Assembly (NCBI RefSeq): GCF_019042655.1 | Contig: NZ_JAHPZO010000017.1 | Coordinates: 1 to 58,142 of the forward strand | Direction: 5' to 3' | Length of the DNA stretch: 58,142 bases | From: Planococcus sp. CP5-4_YE | GTDB taxonomy: Bacteria > Bacillota > Bacilli > Bacillales_A > Planococcaceae | Shown: positions 14,391 through 22,929 of the stretch, piece by piece | Layout: every line of letters starts with the position of its first letter | Numbering within the stretch: the stretch's first letter is position 1 | Notes under the pieces: model-generated | The model's input: the letters and a program-made list of their open reading frames with translations, nothing else | Told to the model about the DNA's origin: nothing | The model's database searches: none | Position numbers and translations under genes: made by a program

Positions 14391-15785
14391 TCACTTTACT
14401 GGAGCTTTTTCAATATACGTCAACGTTTTTCCGCTCACTCCGAGCAACACCGTCAGAAGAGGAGACAGCAAGCAGAAGAACGCAAACGGCAAGTATTCCA
14501 ATGTCGAAACGTCCAACACCGACGCGATGAAAATCCCGCAGACGCTCCACGGTACGAGCGGATTGACGACCGTTCCCGCATCTTCCATGACGCGGCTCAA
14601 GTTCTTCCCGGCCAATCCAACTTTTTCGTACGATTCACTGAACGCTTGCCCCGTCAGCAAGATCGATAAGTATTGTTCCCCGACGAGGATATTCGTGCCG
14701 ATTGCCGTTAACGCCGACGCGACGATGACAGAAGACACTTTCTTCAGCAGGCTTTCGATTTTCGCCAGCAGGCTTTGAATAATGCCGAGTTTGAATAATA
14801 AGCCACCCATGCTAAGGGCGAGGAGTACCAATGCGATGGTGAAGAACATGCTTTCCATGCCACCTCTTGAGAGCAATGCATCGATTTCGTCAATGCCCGT
14901 TGACGATTTGTAGCCAGCGAACAAGATGCCCAGCATCGATGAGGCTTGCAAGCTCTGATGAAACAAAGAAACAGCAAGCGCGACTACTGAACTCGCCGCT
15001 AAAGTCAAAACGGCAGGCACTTTGAATACGGTCAAGACAATCAAGATAATGAGTGGCGTTACGGCATACCAATGGATCAAGCCTGTCTCAAGTAAACCTT
15101 CCCGGAATAGCGCAATATCCTCAGTGTGGTCCAAGGTCACCGAAGGCGATAACAGGCCGAAGAAAATCAAGGTCAAGACAAAGGCGGGAATCGTCGTCCA
15201 CCCCATATTGCGGATGTGTTCAAAGAGATCCACACCGACAATGGAAGCGGCCAAATTGGTCGTATCCGATAACGGCGACATCTTGTCCCCGAAAAAAGCG
15301 CCCGAGACGATTGCGCCTGCCGTGATAGCCAACGACAAATCCAGCGCTCCGGCGATGCCGATCAACGGAACACCCACCGTCGCCACCGTCGTCAAGGAAC
15401 TGCCGACAGACAGCCCGATGATCGCCGTGACGACAAAGACCACCGCAAAGAAAAATAATGGCGTCACCAGGCTGAATCCGGCATAGATCAAAGTCGGGAT
15501 CGTCCCGCTCATCATCCAACTGCTGATGAGGATGCCGATGAAGAAGAACAAGAACACGGCACCCATTCCCGCGCCAGCACCTTCGATCAACCCTCGCTCC
15601 AGTTCGCGGTAAGATAGTTTCTTTAATAAGCCGTAGCACATCAATAAAAGAATCGATAACAAAATCGGCACATGCGGCGCCGCTTCGAATCGGATGATGC
15701 TGAAACTAATGATGGCCACAATAAGCGCGACAAGTGCTGCCGCTTCTTTCGTGCTGGGTGATAAAATCGCTTTAATATGAAACAT
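14391..15785 (-). CDS. NhaC-family transporter under T-box control (predicted tyrosine transporter)
   Basis: The 464-residue polytopic protein (about 11-12 helices) has NhaC family marks: ITAGAIVSGAFFGDKMSPLS and DTTNLAAS in the first half, and NILVGEQYLSILLTGQAF with a repeat of the discontinuous-helix pattern in the second. NhaC homologues include Na+/H+ antiporters and amino-acid transporters. The T-box leader immediately upstream shows that this one responds to an uncharged tRNA, so amino-acid uptake is more likely than pH control. The candidate specifier codon is UAC (Tyr). AGGAGG precedes the ATG. Confidence 0.85.
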   Translation of the reverse strand: MFHIKAILSPSTKEAAALVALIVAIISFSIIRFEAAPHVPILLSILLLMCYGLLKKLSYRELERGLIEGAGAGMGAVFLFFFIGILISSWMMSGTIPTLIYAGFSLVTPLFFFAVVFVVTAIIGLSVGSSLTTVATVGVPLIGIAGALDLSLAITAGAIVSGAFFGDKMSPLSDTTNLAASIVGVDLFEHIRNMGWTTIPAFVLTLIFFGLLSPSVTLDHTEDIALFREGLLETGLIHWYAVTPLIILIVLTVFKVPAVLTLAASSVVALAVSLFHQSLQASSMLGILFAGYKSSTGIDEIDALLSRGGMESMFFTIALVLLALSMGGLLFKLGIIQSLLAKIESLLKKVSSVIVASALTAIGTNILVGEQYLSILLTGQAFSESYEKVGLAGKNLSRVMEDAGTVVNPLVPWSVCGIFIASVLDVSTLEYLPFAFFCLLSPLLTVLLGVSGKTLTYIEKAPVK

Positions 15786-15803
15786 GTCCAGTTCCTCCTG
15801 TAT

Positions 15804-16050
15804 TGTGAAAATAAAAAAAGAAAACCACTCATCCCTAAAAAAAGGGACGAAGGTTTTCTCCGCGTTACCACCCTAGTTGATCTTCCGCTTTGGAACATCC
15901 ACTCAATTGACCGTTGAAACTGCAGATGGCGTAATTCACCCCGATTGCTGCCTGGACTTCCACCCTCCGTCCAGTCTCTTTGTGCTGCGCGCAATGAGTC
16001 TACTCATTCATCATTCAACTTATTCGTCGTTGTATTTTGCAATTGCTTTA
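15804..16050 (-). promoter_or_regulatory. T-box leader (tRNA-sensing riboswitch)
   Basis: On the minus strand the conserved antiterminator block AGGGTGGTAACGCGG lies at 15860-15874. The terminator (15813-15859) pairs AGAAAACC...GTCCC with GGGAT...GGTTTTCT before a T7 run. The Stem I apical region has GAGACTGGACGGAGGGTGG ahead of AAGTCCAGG. The specifier region reads GGGTGAAT-TAC-GCC, giving UAC (Tyr) at 15931-15933; a one-base shift would give UUA (Leu). Confidence 0.9.
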
Positions 16051-16051
16051 C

Positions 16052-16079
16052 ATCTTAGCATCTCCCCGGAATAAGTCAA
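16052..16079 (-). promoter_or_regulatory. Probable sigma-A promoter of the T-box transcript
   Basis: On the minus strand: TTGACT (16074-16079), 16-nt spacer, TAAGAT (16052-16057). Confidence 0.6.
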
Positions 16080-16108
16080 GCGGCTAGTTGCGGTTGACAA
16101 TCCAACCG

Positions 16109-16627
16109 CTACTTTCGATTCTCCAACATTCGCTTGAGGATCCGGATCTGCCCCCGGTGGCTCGTTTCATCTTCCACAACATGAAACCAGAGAAAATACT
16201 TATTGTAGACAACTCCGTTAAAGTACTGCCCTTCTTCGTACAACCAGCTATCGTCGACATTTTCCATAAGCGATAGTGTGTGGTCCCGGACCTTTTTTAA
16301 TTCAGCCAAGTAATAATCAAGCGGATGGCCACGGATTTCACTTCTCGCCTTATCCCCCAGTTCAAGCGGGACAATCCATTGCTCCAGCTCTTGCTCCGTC
16401 AAGTCGCGGTTTTCAAACGCGATGACTTGGTGGACAAATTCAATCGCCGCCATATGCATCAATAGCGCCCCAATCGAATTCGAATGCCCGTCAGCCAAGT
16501 AGTCAAGCTCTTCGGTCGACAAGCCTTCCAAATCTACCAATGTAACCGCACGTGTATACTCGAGCATCGAGACAAGTTCACCGATTTTCGGCGAGTAGCC
16601 CGGTTGCTCTTTGATCCGGTAGTCCAT
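16109..16627 (-). CDS. DinB-superfamily metal-binding protein
   Basis: The 172-residue protein has the DinB/YfiT four-helix fold with the three-histidine metal site: His58 (LLMHMAAIE), His149 and His157 (FHVVEDETSHRGQIR). The last motif is diagnostic of the family. Members include thiol-dependent S-transferases using bacillithiol; the substrate of this one is unknown. AAAGGAGG precedes the ATG. It is monocistronic. Confidence 0.88.
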   Translation of the reverse strand: MDYRIKEQPGYSPKIGELVSMLEYTRAVTLVDLEGLSTEELDYLADGHSNSIGALLMHMAAIEFVHQVIAFENRDLTEQELEQWIVPLELGDKARSEIRGHPLDYYLAELKKVRDHTLSLMENVDDSWLYEEGQYFNGVVYNKYFLWFHVVEDETSHRGQIRILKRMLENRK

Positions 16628-16670
16628 TCTGCCGCCTCCTTTTTAGCTTACCTGCCTTCATAGGCAACTA

Positions 16671-16697
16671 AAAAGACTGGATTGCCCAGTCTTTTTT
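16671..16697 (-). terminator. Intrinsic terminator of the XRE gene
   Basis: AAAGACTGG pairs with CCAGTCTTT around ATTGC, with T runs on both sides. Confidence 0.85.
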
Positions 16698-16718
16698 GTG
16701 TCTCTTCTATATAGAATA

Positions 16719-17072
16719 CTACACCAAACTGAACTTCTTTTTGATCCGCTTCACGATATCTGCTTCTTTGCTTTGGATGAATTCATTGGCAATCTGCTTC
16801 ACCATGCTATTGATTTCTCTATCCATCTCGGTCTTCATCCTAACCCGGTCAATCGCGACACCATTCGGCGTAAATTGCCGGCCTGCAAGCTCATCTAACG
16901 AGACATTATACAAGTCCGCCATTTTAACCAGCAACTTGAGGTTTGGTTCACCCTTTCCCGTTTCGAAGTTACTATAAGTGGCCCGTACTATTTTCAGATG
17001 ATCCGCAACCACTTGCATCGATAACTTATTTTTCACTCTGAGCGCCTTCAAATTTTCAGCTAGTTTCGACAT
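16719..17072 (-). CDS. XRE-family regulator
   Basis: A 117-residue protein with an N-terminal HTH_3 domain (LAENLKALRVKNKLSMQVVA, then RATYSNFETGKGEPNL) and a C-terminal helical, charged tail ending EADIVKRIKKKFSLV. I start at ATG 17072 (GAGGGAG upstream). It follows the 147-residue protein gene by 48 bp on the same strand, in an A+T-rich patch, so the two may be co-transcribed. The order (unknown protein, then XRE) resembles some toxin-antitoxin loci, but no toxin family is recognised. Confidence 0.85.
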   Translation of the reverse strand: MSKLAENLKALRVKNKLSMQVVADHLKIVRATYSNFETGKGEPNLKLLVKMADLYNVSLDELAGRQFTPNGVAIDRVRMKTEMDREINSMVKQIANEFIQSKEADIVKRIKKKFSLV

Positions 17073-17120
17073 AGGTTTGCTCCCTCTCAACACCATAGTA
17101 AGTAAGTCATTGTTCAAATT

Positions 17121-17564
17121 TTAATGATTTAGAGCAGATTCAATTTCCACAATTTGTCTACCGCTTGTTAGTTCTCCATAAGTGAAGTATGTGTACGATG
17201 GTAAAACCTCTCTTGTTCTTGGAGCATGAGTCAGTTCTTGTTCGACTTTCAATAAATAGAACTTATATTTCCCTTGCTTTTCAAAACCAAAGTTAATTCT
17301 ACGCTCTTCGATATAACTTAAAATCTTTTCTTTTGCGGACTCACTTAAAAACTCCACTTGTTCTTTGATGTTTTCAGCCGACGGATCTAGTACGAATTCA
17401 TTTTTCACAGAATATATTCGCTCCATTAAGCCACCTTCTTTTCGAAGGGTCATATATTGAAATGCTTTGTAAGGTCTTGGGTGAGGATGTGCATGAACTA
17501 AATACTTATTAATAATCCCTTGTGTTCCACTCGCTGGCAGTGAAATAACTTCCTTCATAGTCAT
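17121..17564 (-). CDS. Unknown 147-aa protein upstream of an XRE regulator
   Basis: Soluble, mixed alpha/beta-looking protein with no signal peptide. Visible features are an N-terminal stretch rich in His/Pro (LVHAHPHPRPYKAFQYMTLR), a central acidic helix (SAENIKEQVEFLSESAKEKI) and a C-terminal YTYFTYGELTSGRQIVEIE. A GAGAGGA site precedes the ATG at 17564; ATG 17558 is an alternative. I do not recognise a family. It is divergent from the GIY-YIG-like gene across an A+T-rich 157-bp gap. Confidence 0.6.
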   Translation of the reverse strand: MTMKEVISLPASGTQGIINKYLVHAHPHPRPYKAFQYMTLRKEGGLMERIYSVKNEFVLDPSAENIKEQVEFLSESAKEKILSYIEERRINFGFEKQGKYKFYLLKVEQELTHAPRTREVLPSYTYFTYGELTSGRQIVEIESALNH

Positions 17565-17721
17565 TCATTCCTCTCAATTAGTTTATTTCATAACTGAATA
17601 AACGAAATAATAATATCAACTTAAGTTAAAAATTTATAATTAAATAGTATCATATTCTTAATTAAGTTATAATCACAATATCATATAAATTTGGAAATAA
17701 TTATAGATAGGAAGTAGACTT

Positions 17722-18402
17722 ATGCTGAAAAACTTGTTGAACAAATGGTTATCCACACCTGTCGAAGAAGCAACAATCGATGTTCCTCCGGCTCCGGCCT
17801 CGAAAGTATACTTATATGAACCAAATCAAGTCGCCCTGAAACAAGTGATGGAAGCTCCTGAAGTTCCTGGAGAAGCGCCAGGCTATATCTATTTTGTGCA
17901 AGAACATATGAATGGCTCTTTTAAAATCGGCAAAACCAAGCATGTCGAGCGCTATATGAACCTTTTCGTTGTGAAGCTACCTTTTGAAAACAAATTGATC
18001 CATTTGATCAAATCCGGAAACCATCATCAAACAAAAGCCGCCTTCCATAAGCATTTCAACGATAAGCGGCTTGAGGGTGAATGGTTTTCCTTGAACCAGG
18101 ATGATGTAGCATGGCTCAAAGCTGGCGACTATCCTGCAGCAATCCAACAGACCATTTCAAACACCGAAGCCACTGCGAATTCTTCTTCAGCCGCTGTCAA
18201 TAAAGACGAAAAGCCATTAACTCCAAAACAAGCCGAATTTGCTAAAACCCTGCTCACCAAGCTTGAAGACCGTTATGAACTGGCTGTTGATTTTTCTCAG
18301 CTGACACACAAAGACTTGAACCGCCTGAGCGGCTATTTCCGCTTTAAAAACCAAGGAGCATTGAATAATTTAGTGTCTGCCGGTGTACTGAAAGAAAGAT
18401 AA
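17722..18402 (+). CDS. GIY-YIG-like (T5orf172/Mug113) domain protein
   Basis: The 226-residue protein has a proline-rich N-terminal segment (to about 50) and a Mug113/T5orf172-type GIY-YIG domain at about 53-118: GYIYFVQEHMNGSFKIGKTK, VERYMNL, a HHQTKAAFHKHF helix and EGEWFSL. A Ser/Ala/Thr linker follows, then a C-terminal helical domain ending NQGALNNLVSAGVLKER. GIY-YIG domains are nuclease folds, but this subfamily is often found in phage-derived and accessory proteins whose activity has not been shown. An AGGAAG site precedes the ATG. Confidence 0.8.
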   Translation: MLKNLLNKWLSTPVEEATIDVPPAPASKVYLYEPNQVALKQVMEAPEVPGEAPGYIYFVQEHMNGSFKIGKTKHVERYMNLFVVKLPFENKLIHLIKSGNHHQTKAAFHKHFNDKRLEGEWFSLNQDDVAWLKAGDYPAAIQQTISNTEATANSSSAAVNKDEKPLTPKQAEFAKTLLTKLEDRYELAVDFSQLTHKDLNRLSGYFRFKNQGALNNLVSAGVLKER

Positions 18403-18410
18403 TGGACATG

Positions 18411-18441
18411 AAAAAGGCAGCTTCAATTGAAGCCGCCTTTT
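18411..18441. terminator. Bidirectional intrinsic terminator
   Basis: AAAAGGC(A)GCTTC pairs with GAAGC(C)GCCTTTT around AATT, with one internal mismatch, between converging genes. Confidence 0.85.
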
Positions 18442-18455
18442 CGTTTCCTGTTTGT

Positions 18456-19103
18456 TCAGTTGAGTAAAACTGCCATCTTATCTAACCAGATCACGCGGTC
18501 CGCCACCGTCGCGGGTTTCGGGTGGCGCGGAAAACCATTTTCAGCTGCCACTAAGGCTTTCGCATGTGAATACGATTCTTCCGGCCTTCCTTTTTGGAAC
18601 AAGCCGAACTCAATCGCGAGCCTCTTGGCGACATTCGTTGAGCCCCACGCAAAAATGAGGTGATCCGCGGAGTCCAATAAAGCTTCGCGTTCTCTTGCGT
18701 TTTCTTCTTGGAATATGGAATGAGGAACACCAGCTCCATTGAACTTATTTTCAATGATTTTAAAGTTGCCCATGTTCCCTTCGCATATATCCGATAAATT
18801 GATGAGCGTAACTAGATTCCATCCTTGCCGCTCCATCAAATTCATCAGTTGGTATTGCGTCGGATTCGGTTGGGTGGAAATCCACTCGGCTTCCCACGGG
18901 CTCTTTGCGGTTTCGCCAGCTTGCGCGCAATTGGACGGGTTGATCATGACAATCACCGCATCTGCTCGAGTGGCGTAAGAGCTGTTTCTCGCAATGCGTG
19001 CTTCCCGACGCATGAGAATCTTTTCGTTCACTAGTTCGGCATGATAAAACTTGGCCTCGACCGAAAAGATTTGCTTTAACTGTTCAGCTGGAATGAGCGA
19101 CAC
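18456..19103 (-). CDS. DUF1643-family protein
   Basis: The 215-residue protein has the DUF1643 core: ADAVIVMINPSNCAQAGE, then TQYQLMNLMERQGWNLVTLI followed by NLSDICEGN, and a late HLIFAWGSTN. I start at GTG 19103, which has AAGGGAGG six bases upstream; a longer open frame to 19253 runs through the terminator of the next gene and is rejected. The biochemical function of DUF1643 is unknown; several members occur near phage or restriction genes. Nearby context here is metabolic. Confidence 0.78.
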   Translation of the reverse strand: MSLIPAEQLKQIFSVEAKFYHAELVNEKILMRREARIARNSSYATRADAVIVMINPSNCAQAGETAKSPWEAEWISTQPNPTQYQLMNLMERQGWNLVTLINLSDICEGNMGNFKIIENKFNGAGVPHSIFQEENAREREALLDSADHLIFAWGSTNVAKRLAIEFGLFQKGRPEESYSHAKALVAAENGFPRHPKPATVADRVIWLDKMAVLLN

Positions 19104-19161
19104 CCAATCCCTCCCTTCGATTATTAGTAGTATCAGTCTATCAAAGACGTTTTCGTTGTAC

Positions 19162-19199
19162 AAAAAAAGCTCCCAAGCCATATTTGGCCTGGGAGCTTG
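19162..19199 (-). terminator. Intrinsic terminator of the OYE gene
   Basis: GCTCCCA-AGCCA pairs with TGGCC-TGGGAGC around TATT, with a T7 run on the minus strand. Confidence 0.88.
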
Positions 19200-19206
19200 C
19201 TGTTGT

Positions 19207-20334
19207 TTAAACTTTCTCGTCAACTTTGACCATGCCGTAAGACGTGATGGCATTCCACATCGTTTCAGGGATGTCGAGCTTGCCGACCAGTTCTTGCGGG
19301 ATCGTTTCGTTGATCTCCGCTTCGTTTCCTTGCTTCACTTTTTGCGTCCACTCTGGATCGACCAGTGCTTGACGGCCCATGACGATAATGTCCGCTCCTT
19401 CTTCAAGTGCGGCTACCGCGTGTTCAGGCTGCGTGACGCCGCCCACTACGACAAACGCAACGCGGCCGTCGATCTGTTTCGACAGGATTTGGACGATGCT
19501 ATCGCCATCTTCCATGCCGCGCGGCGCTTTTTTGAATTCCATCAGCGATACGTGGATGTAATGGATACCGCCTTTGATCAAACGCTCAACCAATTGTTGC
19601 GTTTCTTTGATCGTGTAACCGACGGATTCTGCATTGTTTTCTTCCGGTGACAGACGGTAGCCGATGATGAAGCTGTCGTCTGCATGCTTGGCAGCTACTT
19701 GCTTCACTTCATCCAACACGGCCAAGGCGAATTTCAAGCGATTCTCTAAGCTGCCGCCCCACTCATCTTCGCGCTGGTTGTAAGTAGCTGAGACGAATTG
19801 CTGGATCAAATACGTATTGGCGCCGTGGATTTCCACACCATCAAACCCGGCTTCGATCGCGCGGCGCGTCGTTTCACCGAAATCACGGATGATGTCTGTG
19901 ATTTCTTCTCCCGTCAAAGCGCGCGGTGTTGGTTTGTCGGCCGATTCTGCGATAGCGCTCGGTGCGACTGTTTCGCCCGCTTCGATCAAATCCGGCTGTC
20001 CTTGGCGTCCGCCATGCTGCATTTGCAGGATCGCTTTGCTGCCTTGTGATTTCATTTCCGTCGCGAGTTGCTTTAAGCGCGGCATGACGTCATCTTTGAA
20101 TGCGACAAATTGGTTCGGGAAGGCAATGCCGTTTTCCGAAACTGCGATGCAGGCAGAGACGAATAGGCTGCCGAGTCCTGCACGGCGCTGATAATACGAA
20201 AGTTCGCCATCTGAGACAGTGCCATCTGGATTTCCTGAATAGGTCGTCATCGGTGCGACGCCTAAACGGTCAGAAAGGACAACGCCGTTTGGCAACGTGA
20301 TTTCTTCGAATAATGGTTTGTATTGCGGGTTCAT
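19207..20334 (-). CDS. Old Yellow Enzyme-family NADH:flavin oxidoreductase
   Basis: The 375-residue TIM barrel has the OYE marks: LGVAPMTTYSGNPDG after strand 1, LQMQHGGRQ, and the active-site HGANTYLIQQF with His170/Asn173, followed by YNQREDEWGGSLENR. FMN-dependent reductases of this family reduce activated C=C bonds or nitro compounds. The Cys found after strand 1 in thermophilic-like YqjM enzymes is replaced here by Thr/Tyr. The gene is divergent from the medium-chain reductase gene over a 157-bp gap, so the two may share control. Confidence 0.92.
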   Translation of the reverse strand: MNPQYKPLFEEITLPNGVVLSDRLGVAPMTTYSGNPDGTVSDGELSYYQRRAGLGSLFVSACIAVSENGIAFPNQFVAFKDDVMPRLKQLATEMKSQGSKAILQMQHGGRQGQPDLIEAGETVAPSAIAESADKPTPRALTGEEITDIIRDFGETTRRAIEAGFDGVEIHGANTYLIQQFVSATYNQREDEWGGSLENRLKFALAVLDEVKQVAAKHADDSFIIGYRLSPEENNAESVGYTIKETQQLVERLIKGGIHYIHVSLMEFKKAPRGMEDGDSIVQILSKQIDGRVAFVVVGGVTQPEHAVAALEEGADIIVMGRQALVDPEWTQKVKQGNEAEINETIPQELVGKLDIPETMWNAITSYGMVKVDEKV

Positions 20335-20491
20335 TTAATTACCTCTTCCTTTGAATTAAAGTTAGTTATATTAAAATATCATAGCCTTAGGACAACTACA
20401 ACAATACGAGCTTGGCGAGCTGGAAATTTTGCTTCCTTTCTTTGGGAGTGGTACGCTCTTCTATGCAAACTTATTCCAAGGAGGAATCTAC

Positions 20492-21520
20492 ATGACACCA
20501 AACACATACAAAGAAATCCAATTGGCGAACCGCCCAGAAGGCACGCCGACTGACAGCGACTTTAATTTTGTCGAAAAAGACATCCCGGCAATCGGCGCGG
20601 ATCAATTATTACTGAAAACTTTATACCTCTCCGTTGACCCGTATATGCGCGGGCGCATGAAAGACCAGAAATCCTATGTAGCACCGTTCGAATTGAACAA
20701 AGCGATTTCAGGCGGCGTCGTGGCTGAAGTCGTCGAGTCGAATTCCGATGATTTCAAACAAGGCGATATCGTCACGGGCACGCTGGACTGGGCAGAATAC
20801 AACGCTGTAGAAGCCAAGTCCGTCCAAAAAGTGGACCCTACTGTCGCACCAATCACGACACGCCTTGGCATACTCGGCTTGACTGGCCTAACAGCCTACT
20901 TCGGCCTGCTCGATATCGGCAAGCCGCAACAAGGCGAAACGGTCGTCGTCTCAGGCGCAGCAGGAGCTGTCGGATCAGTCGTCGGACAGATCGCCAAATT
21001 GAAAGGCGCACACGTCGTCGGCATCGCCGGTTCACAGGATAAGATCGACTACCTGATCAACGAACTTGGATTCGACGAAGCCGTGAACTATAAAGACGAT
21101 AACTTCAAAGAAGCATTCAAAAAAGCCATCCCGAACGGCGTTGACGTCTATTTCGATAATGTCGGCGGCGAAGTATCGGACGCGGTCATTTTTGAAATCA
21201 ACCGCAACGCACGTGTCGTCTTGTGCGGCGCAATCTCTGCTTACAACAACCCAGAAGGCGATATCGGCCCGCGCATTCAGTGGAAATTCATCACGACCAG
21301 CTCGATGATGAAAGGCTTCACGCTTGGCGATTACGCGCACGATTTCAAAACCGGCGCACAAGATCTCGGCAAATGGCTGCAAGAAGGCAAACTGAAATAC
21401 GAGGAAACGATCGTAGAAGGCTTCGAGAAAACACCAGAAGCTTTCCTTGGCCTATTCGAAGGCAGCAACCTCGGCAAGCAATTGGTGAAAGTCGCTGACC
21501 CAGAGTTTGCTAAACTGTAA
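20492..21520 (+). CDS. NADP-dependent medium-chain (zinc-free) oxidoreductase
   Basis: The ATG at 20492 follows AAGGAGG; the longer frame to 20429 lacks a ribosome binding site. The 342-residue protein has the MDR layout of the leukotriene B4 dehydrogenase/CurA group: LYLSVDPYMRGRM near the N-terminus and the nucleotide motif VVVSGAAGAVGSVVGQIAK (about 151-169), DVYFDNVGGE and a final FEGSNLGKQLVK. No zinc-binding cysteines are present. These enzymes reduce alpha,beta-unsaturated aldehydes or ketones, a function parallel to that of the divergent OYE gene. Confidence 0.93.
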   Translation: MTPNTYKEIQLANRPEGTPTDSDFNFVEKDIPAIGADQLLLKTLYLSVDPYMRGRMKDQKSYVAPFELNKAISGGVVAEVVESNSDDFKQGDIVTGTLDWAEYNAVEAKSVQKVDPTVAPITTRLGILGLTGLTAYFGLLDIGKPQQGETVVVSGAAGAVGSVVGQIAKLKGAHVVGIAGSQDKIDYLINELGFDEAVNYKDDNFKEAFKKAIPNGVDVYFDNVGGEVSDAVIFEINRNARVVLCGAISAYNNPEGDIGPRIQWKFITTSSMMKGFTLGDYAHDFKTGAQDLGKWLQEGKLKYEETIVEGFEKTPEAFLGLFEGSNLGKQLVKVADPEFAKL

Positions 21521-21546
21521 ATCTCACTTTCTTCTATAGAAACACA

Positions 21547-21593
21547 AAAGCTGAAGCGGGAACCTGAATGGGTTCCTGCTTCAGCTTTTTTTG
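21547..21593. terminator. Bidirectional intrinsic terminator
   Basis: AAAAGCTGAAGC(G)GGAACC pairs with GGTTCC(T)GCTTCAGCTTTT between converging genes. Confidence 0.9.
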
Positions 21594-21595
21594 TA

Positions 21596-22783
21596 TCATC
21601 CTTTTTCAGCGACTTCTCCAGAATAGGCCGCCTGGTAAATGGCGTAAATGTCTTGTCGATCAAGCGACATTGGGCTTCTCGCGAGAATCCTCGTTTGCTT
21701 GATGCCATCATCTGCCAAGCTGTCCAAAGCGTCTTCTCCAATATCGAAGCCTTTCAGCGACACGGGAATATTCACGTCGGCGACGAGCTTTTTCAACTCC
21801 TCGACGCATGCATAGGAAGCTTGTTGGTCATCCATTTGTGTGATGTCGACACCCATCGCCTCGACGATGCCCTTCATTCTCTTCTCACAGCTCGAGCGGA
21901 TATAGCCCATGACGTACGGAAGCAAAACGGCATTCGATTCACCGTGTGAGATATGGAACTGGCCGCCAAGCGGATATGCTAAAGCGTGCACACCGGCAAC
22001 GCCGGCATTGAAGAAGGCCAACCCTGCCAAATAGCTGCCGTAGCTCATATCGGTGCGCGCTTCCTTGTTTTCCCCGTCTTCTACCGCCGTGCGAATCGAG
22101 TTACTGATCAAACGGATCGCCTGCAACGCCAGGCCGTCTGTCACTGGGTTGGCGTTTTTCGAAACATAGGCCTCCACTGCGTGAGTCAATGCGTCGATGC
22201 CTGTCGCAGCTGTCACTTTCGGCGGCAAGGAGACCGTCAACGCCGGGTCGACAATCGCCACGTCCGGCAATAGATAATCATGTGTCACGACATCTTTCGT
22301 GGAATCCAATGACAACACCGCGATATTCGTTACTTCAGAACCCGTTCCTGACGTTGTCGGGATCAGTATTTTCGGAATGCCTTTATCGGCTAACGTACGA
22401 TCCCCCGTCAAATTCAAATAGTCGGCCACGTTTCCTTCATGCGTCGCCAGGACTCCTGCTAGTTTCGCGAGATCTAGGGCACTGCCGCCGCCAAGGCCGA
22501 CGACTAGGTCGAATTTATGTTCTTTCGTGTAGGCGACCAGTTTTTCACCCACCTCAAGCGGAGGTTCCGGCACGACTTCTGTGTAGACACTTGTCTGCCA
22601 GCCTTTTGCTTCGAGCGGTTCGACAATTTTTTTCGTCATCCCGAGTTCCTCCAGAAACGGATCGGTGACGATGAGGATATTGCTGGCATTCAGGCGTTCC
22701 GCTTCAACCGTTAGCTGTTCCAATGCGCCCCAGCCGGTATAGCTGATCGGCATGAATGTAAGTTTGCTCGACACATCATTCAC
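21596..22783 (-). CDS. Iron-dependent (type III) alcohol dehydrogenase
   Basis: The 395-residue protein has the group III ADH marks: VVGLGGGSALDLAKL for NAD(P), PTTSGTGSEVTNIAV, and the metal ligands Asp197 and His201 (GIDALTHAVEAY), His266 (GVHALAYPLGG) and His280 (FHISHGESNA). It should interconvert primary alcohols and aldehydes; the substrate is not evident. It is transcribed alone, on the opposite strand to the medium-chain reductase. Confidence 0.93.
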   Translation of the reverse strand: MNDVSSKLTFMPISYTGWGALEQLTVEAERLNASNILIVTDPFLEELGMTKKIVEPLEAKGWQTSVYTEVVPEPPLEVGEKLVAYTKEHKFDLVVGLGGGSALDLAKLAGVLATHEGNVADYLNLTGDRTLADKGIPKILIPTTSGTGSEVTNIAVLSLDSTKDVVTHDYLLPDVAIVDPALTVSLPPKVTAATGIDALTHAVEAYVSKNANPVTDGLALQAIRLISNSIRTAVEDGENKEARTDMSYGSYLAGLAFFNAGVAGVHALAYPLGGQFHISHGESNAVLLPYVMGYIRSSCEKRMKGIVEAMGVDITQMDDQQASYACVEELKKLVADVNIPVSLKGFDIGEDALDSLADDGIKQTRILARSPMSLDRQDIYAIYQAAYSGEVAEKG

Positions 22784-22888
22784 TCCATTTCGGTCTTTTA
22801 AAATATCGGAATTAGTTATCGCAGGTCATTTTATTCGCTACTCAATTGTAAATATAAATATCTTAAAATTCAATCTACTAAAAGCATA

Positions 22889-22925
22889 CAAAAAGCCGCT
22901 GCCCTTGTTAAGGTCAGCGGACTTT
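22889..22925 (-). terminator. Intrinsic terminator of the nad operon
   Basis: CCGCTG-CCCTT pairs with AAGG-CAGCGG; on the minus strand the stem is followed by a T run. It lies 4 bp beyond the nadA stop. Confidence 0.8.
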
Positions 22926-22929
22926 CTCG

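Noticed and set aside
17121..17564. Calling the 147-aa protein a toxin of a toxin-antitoxin pair
   Set aside because: Only gene order beside an XRE regulator supports it; no toxin fold or motif is recognisable.
19104..19253. Upstream extension of the DUF1643 gene
   Set aside because: These codons run through the terminator of the OYE gene; GTG 19103 has a good ribosome binding site.
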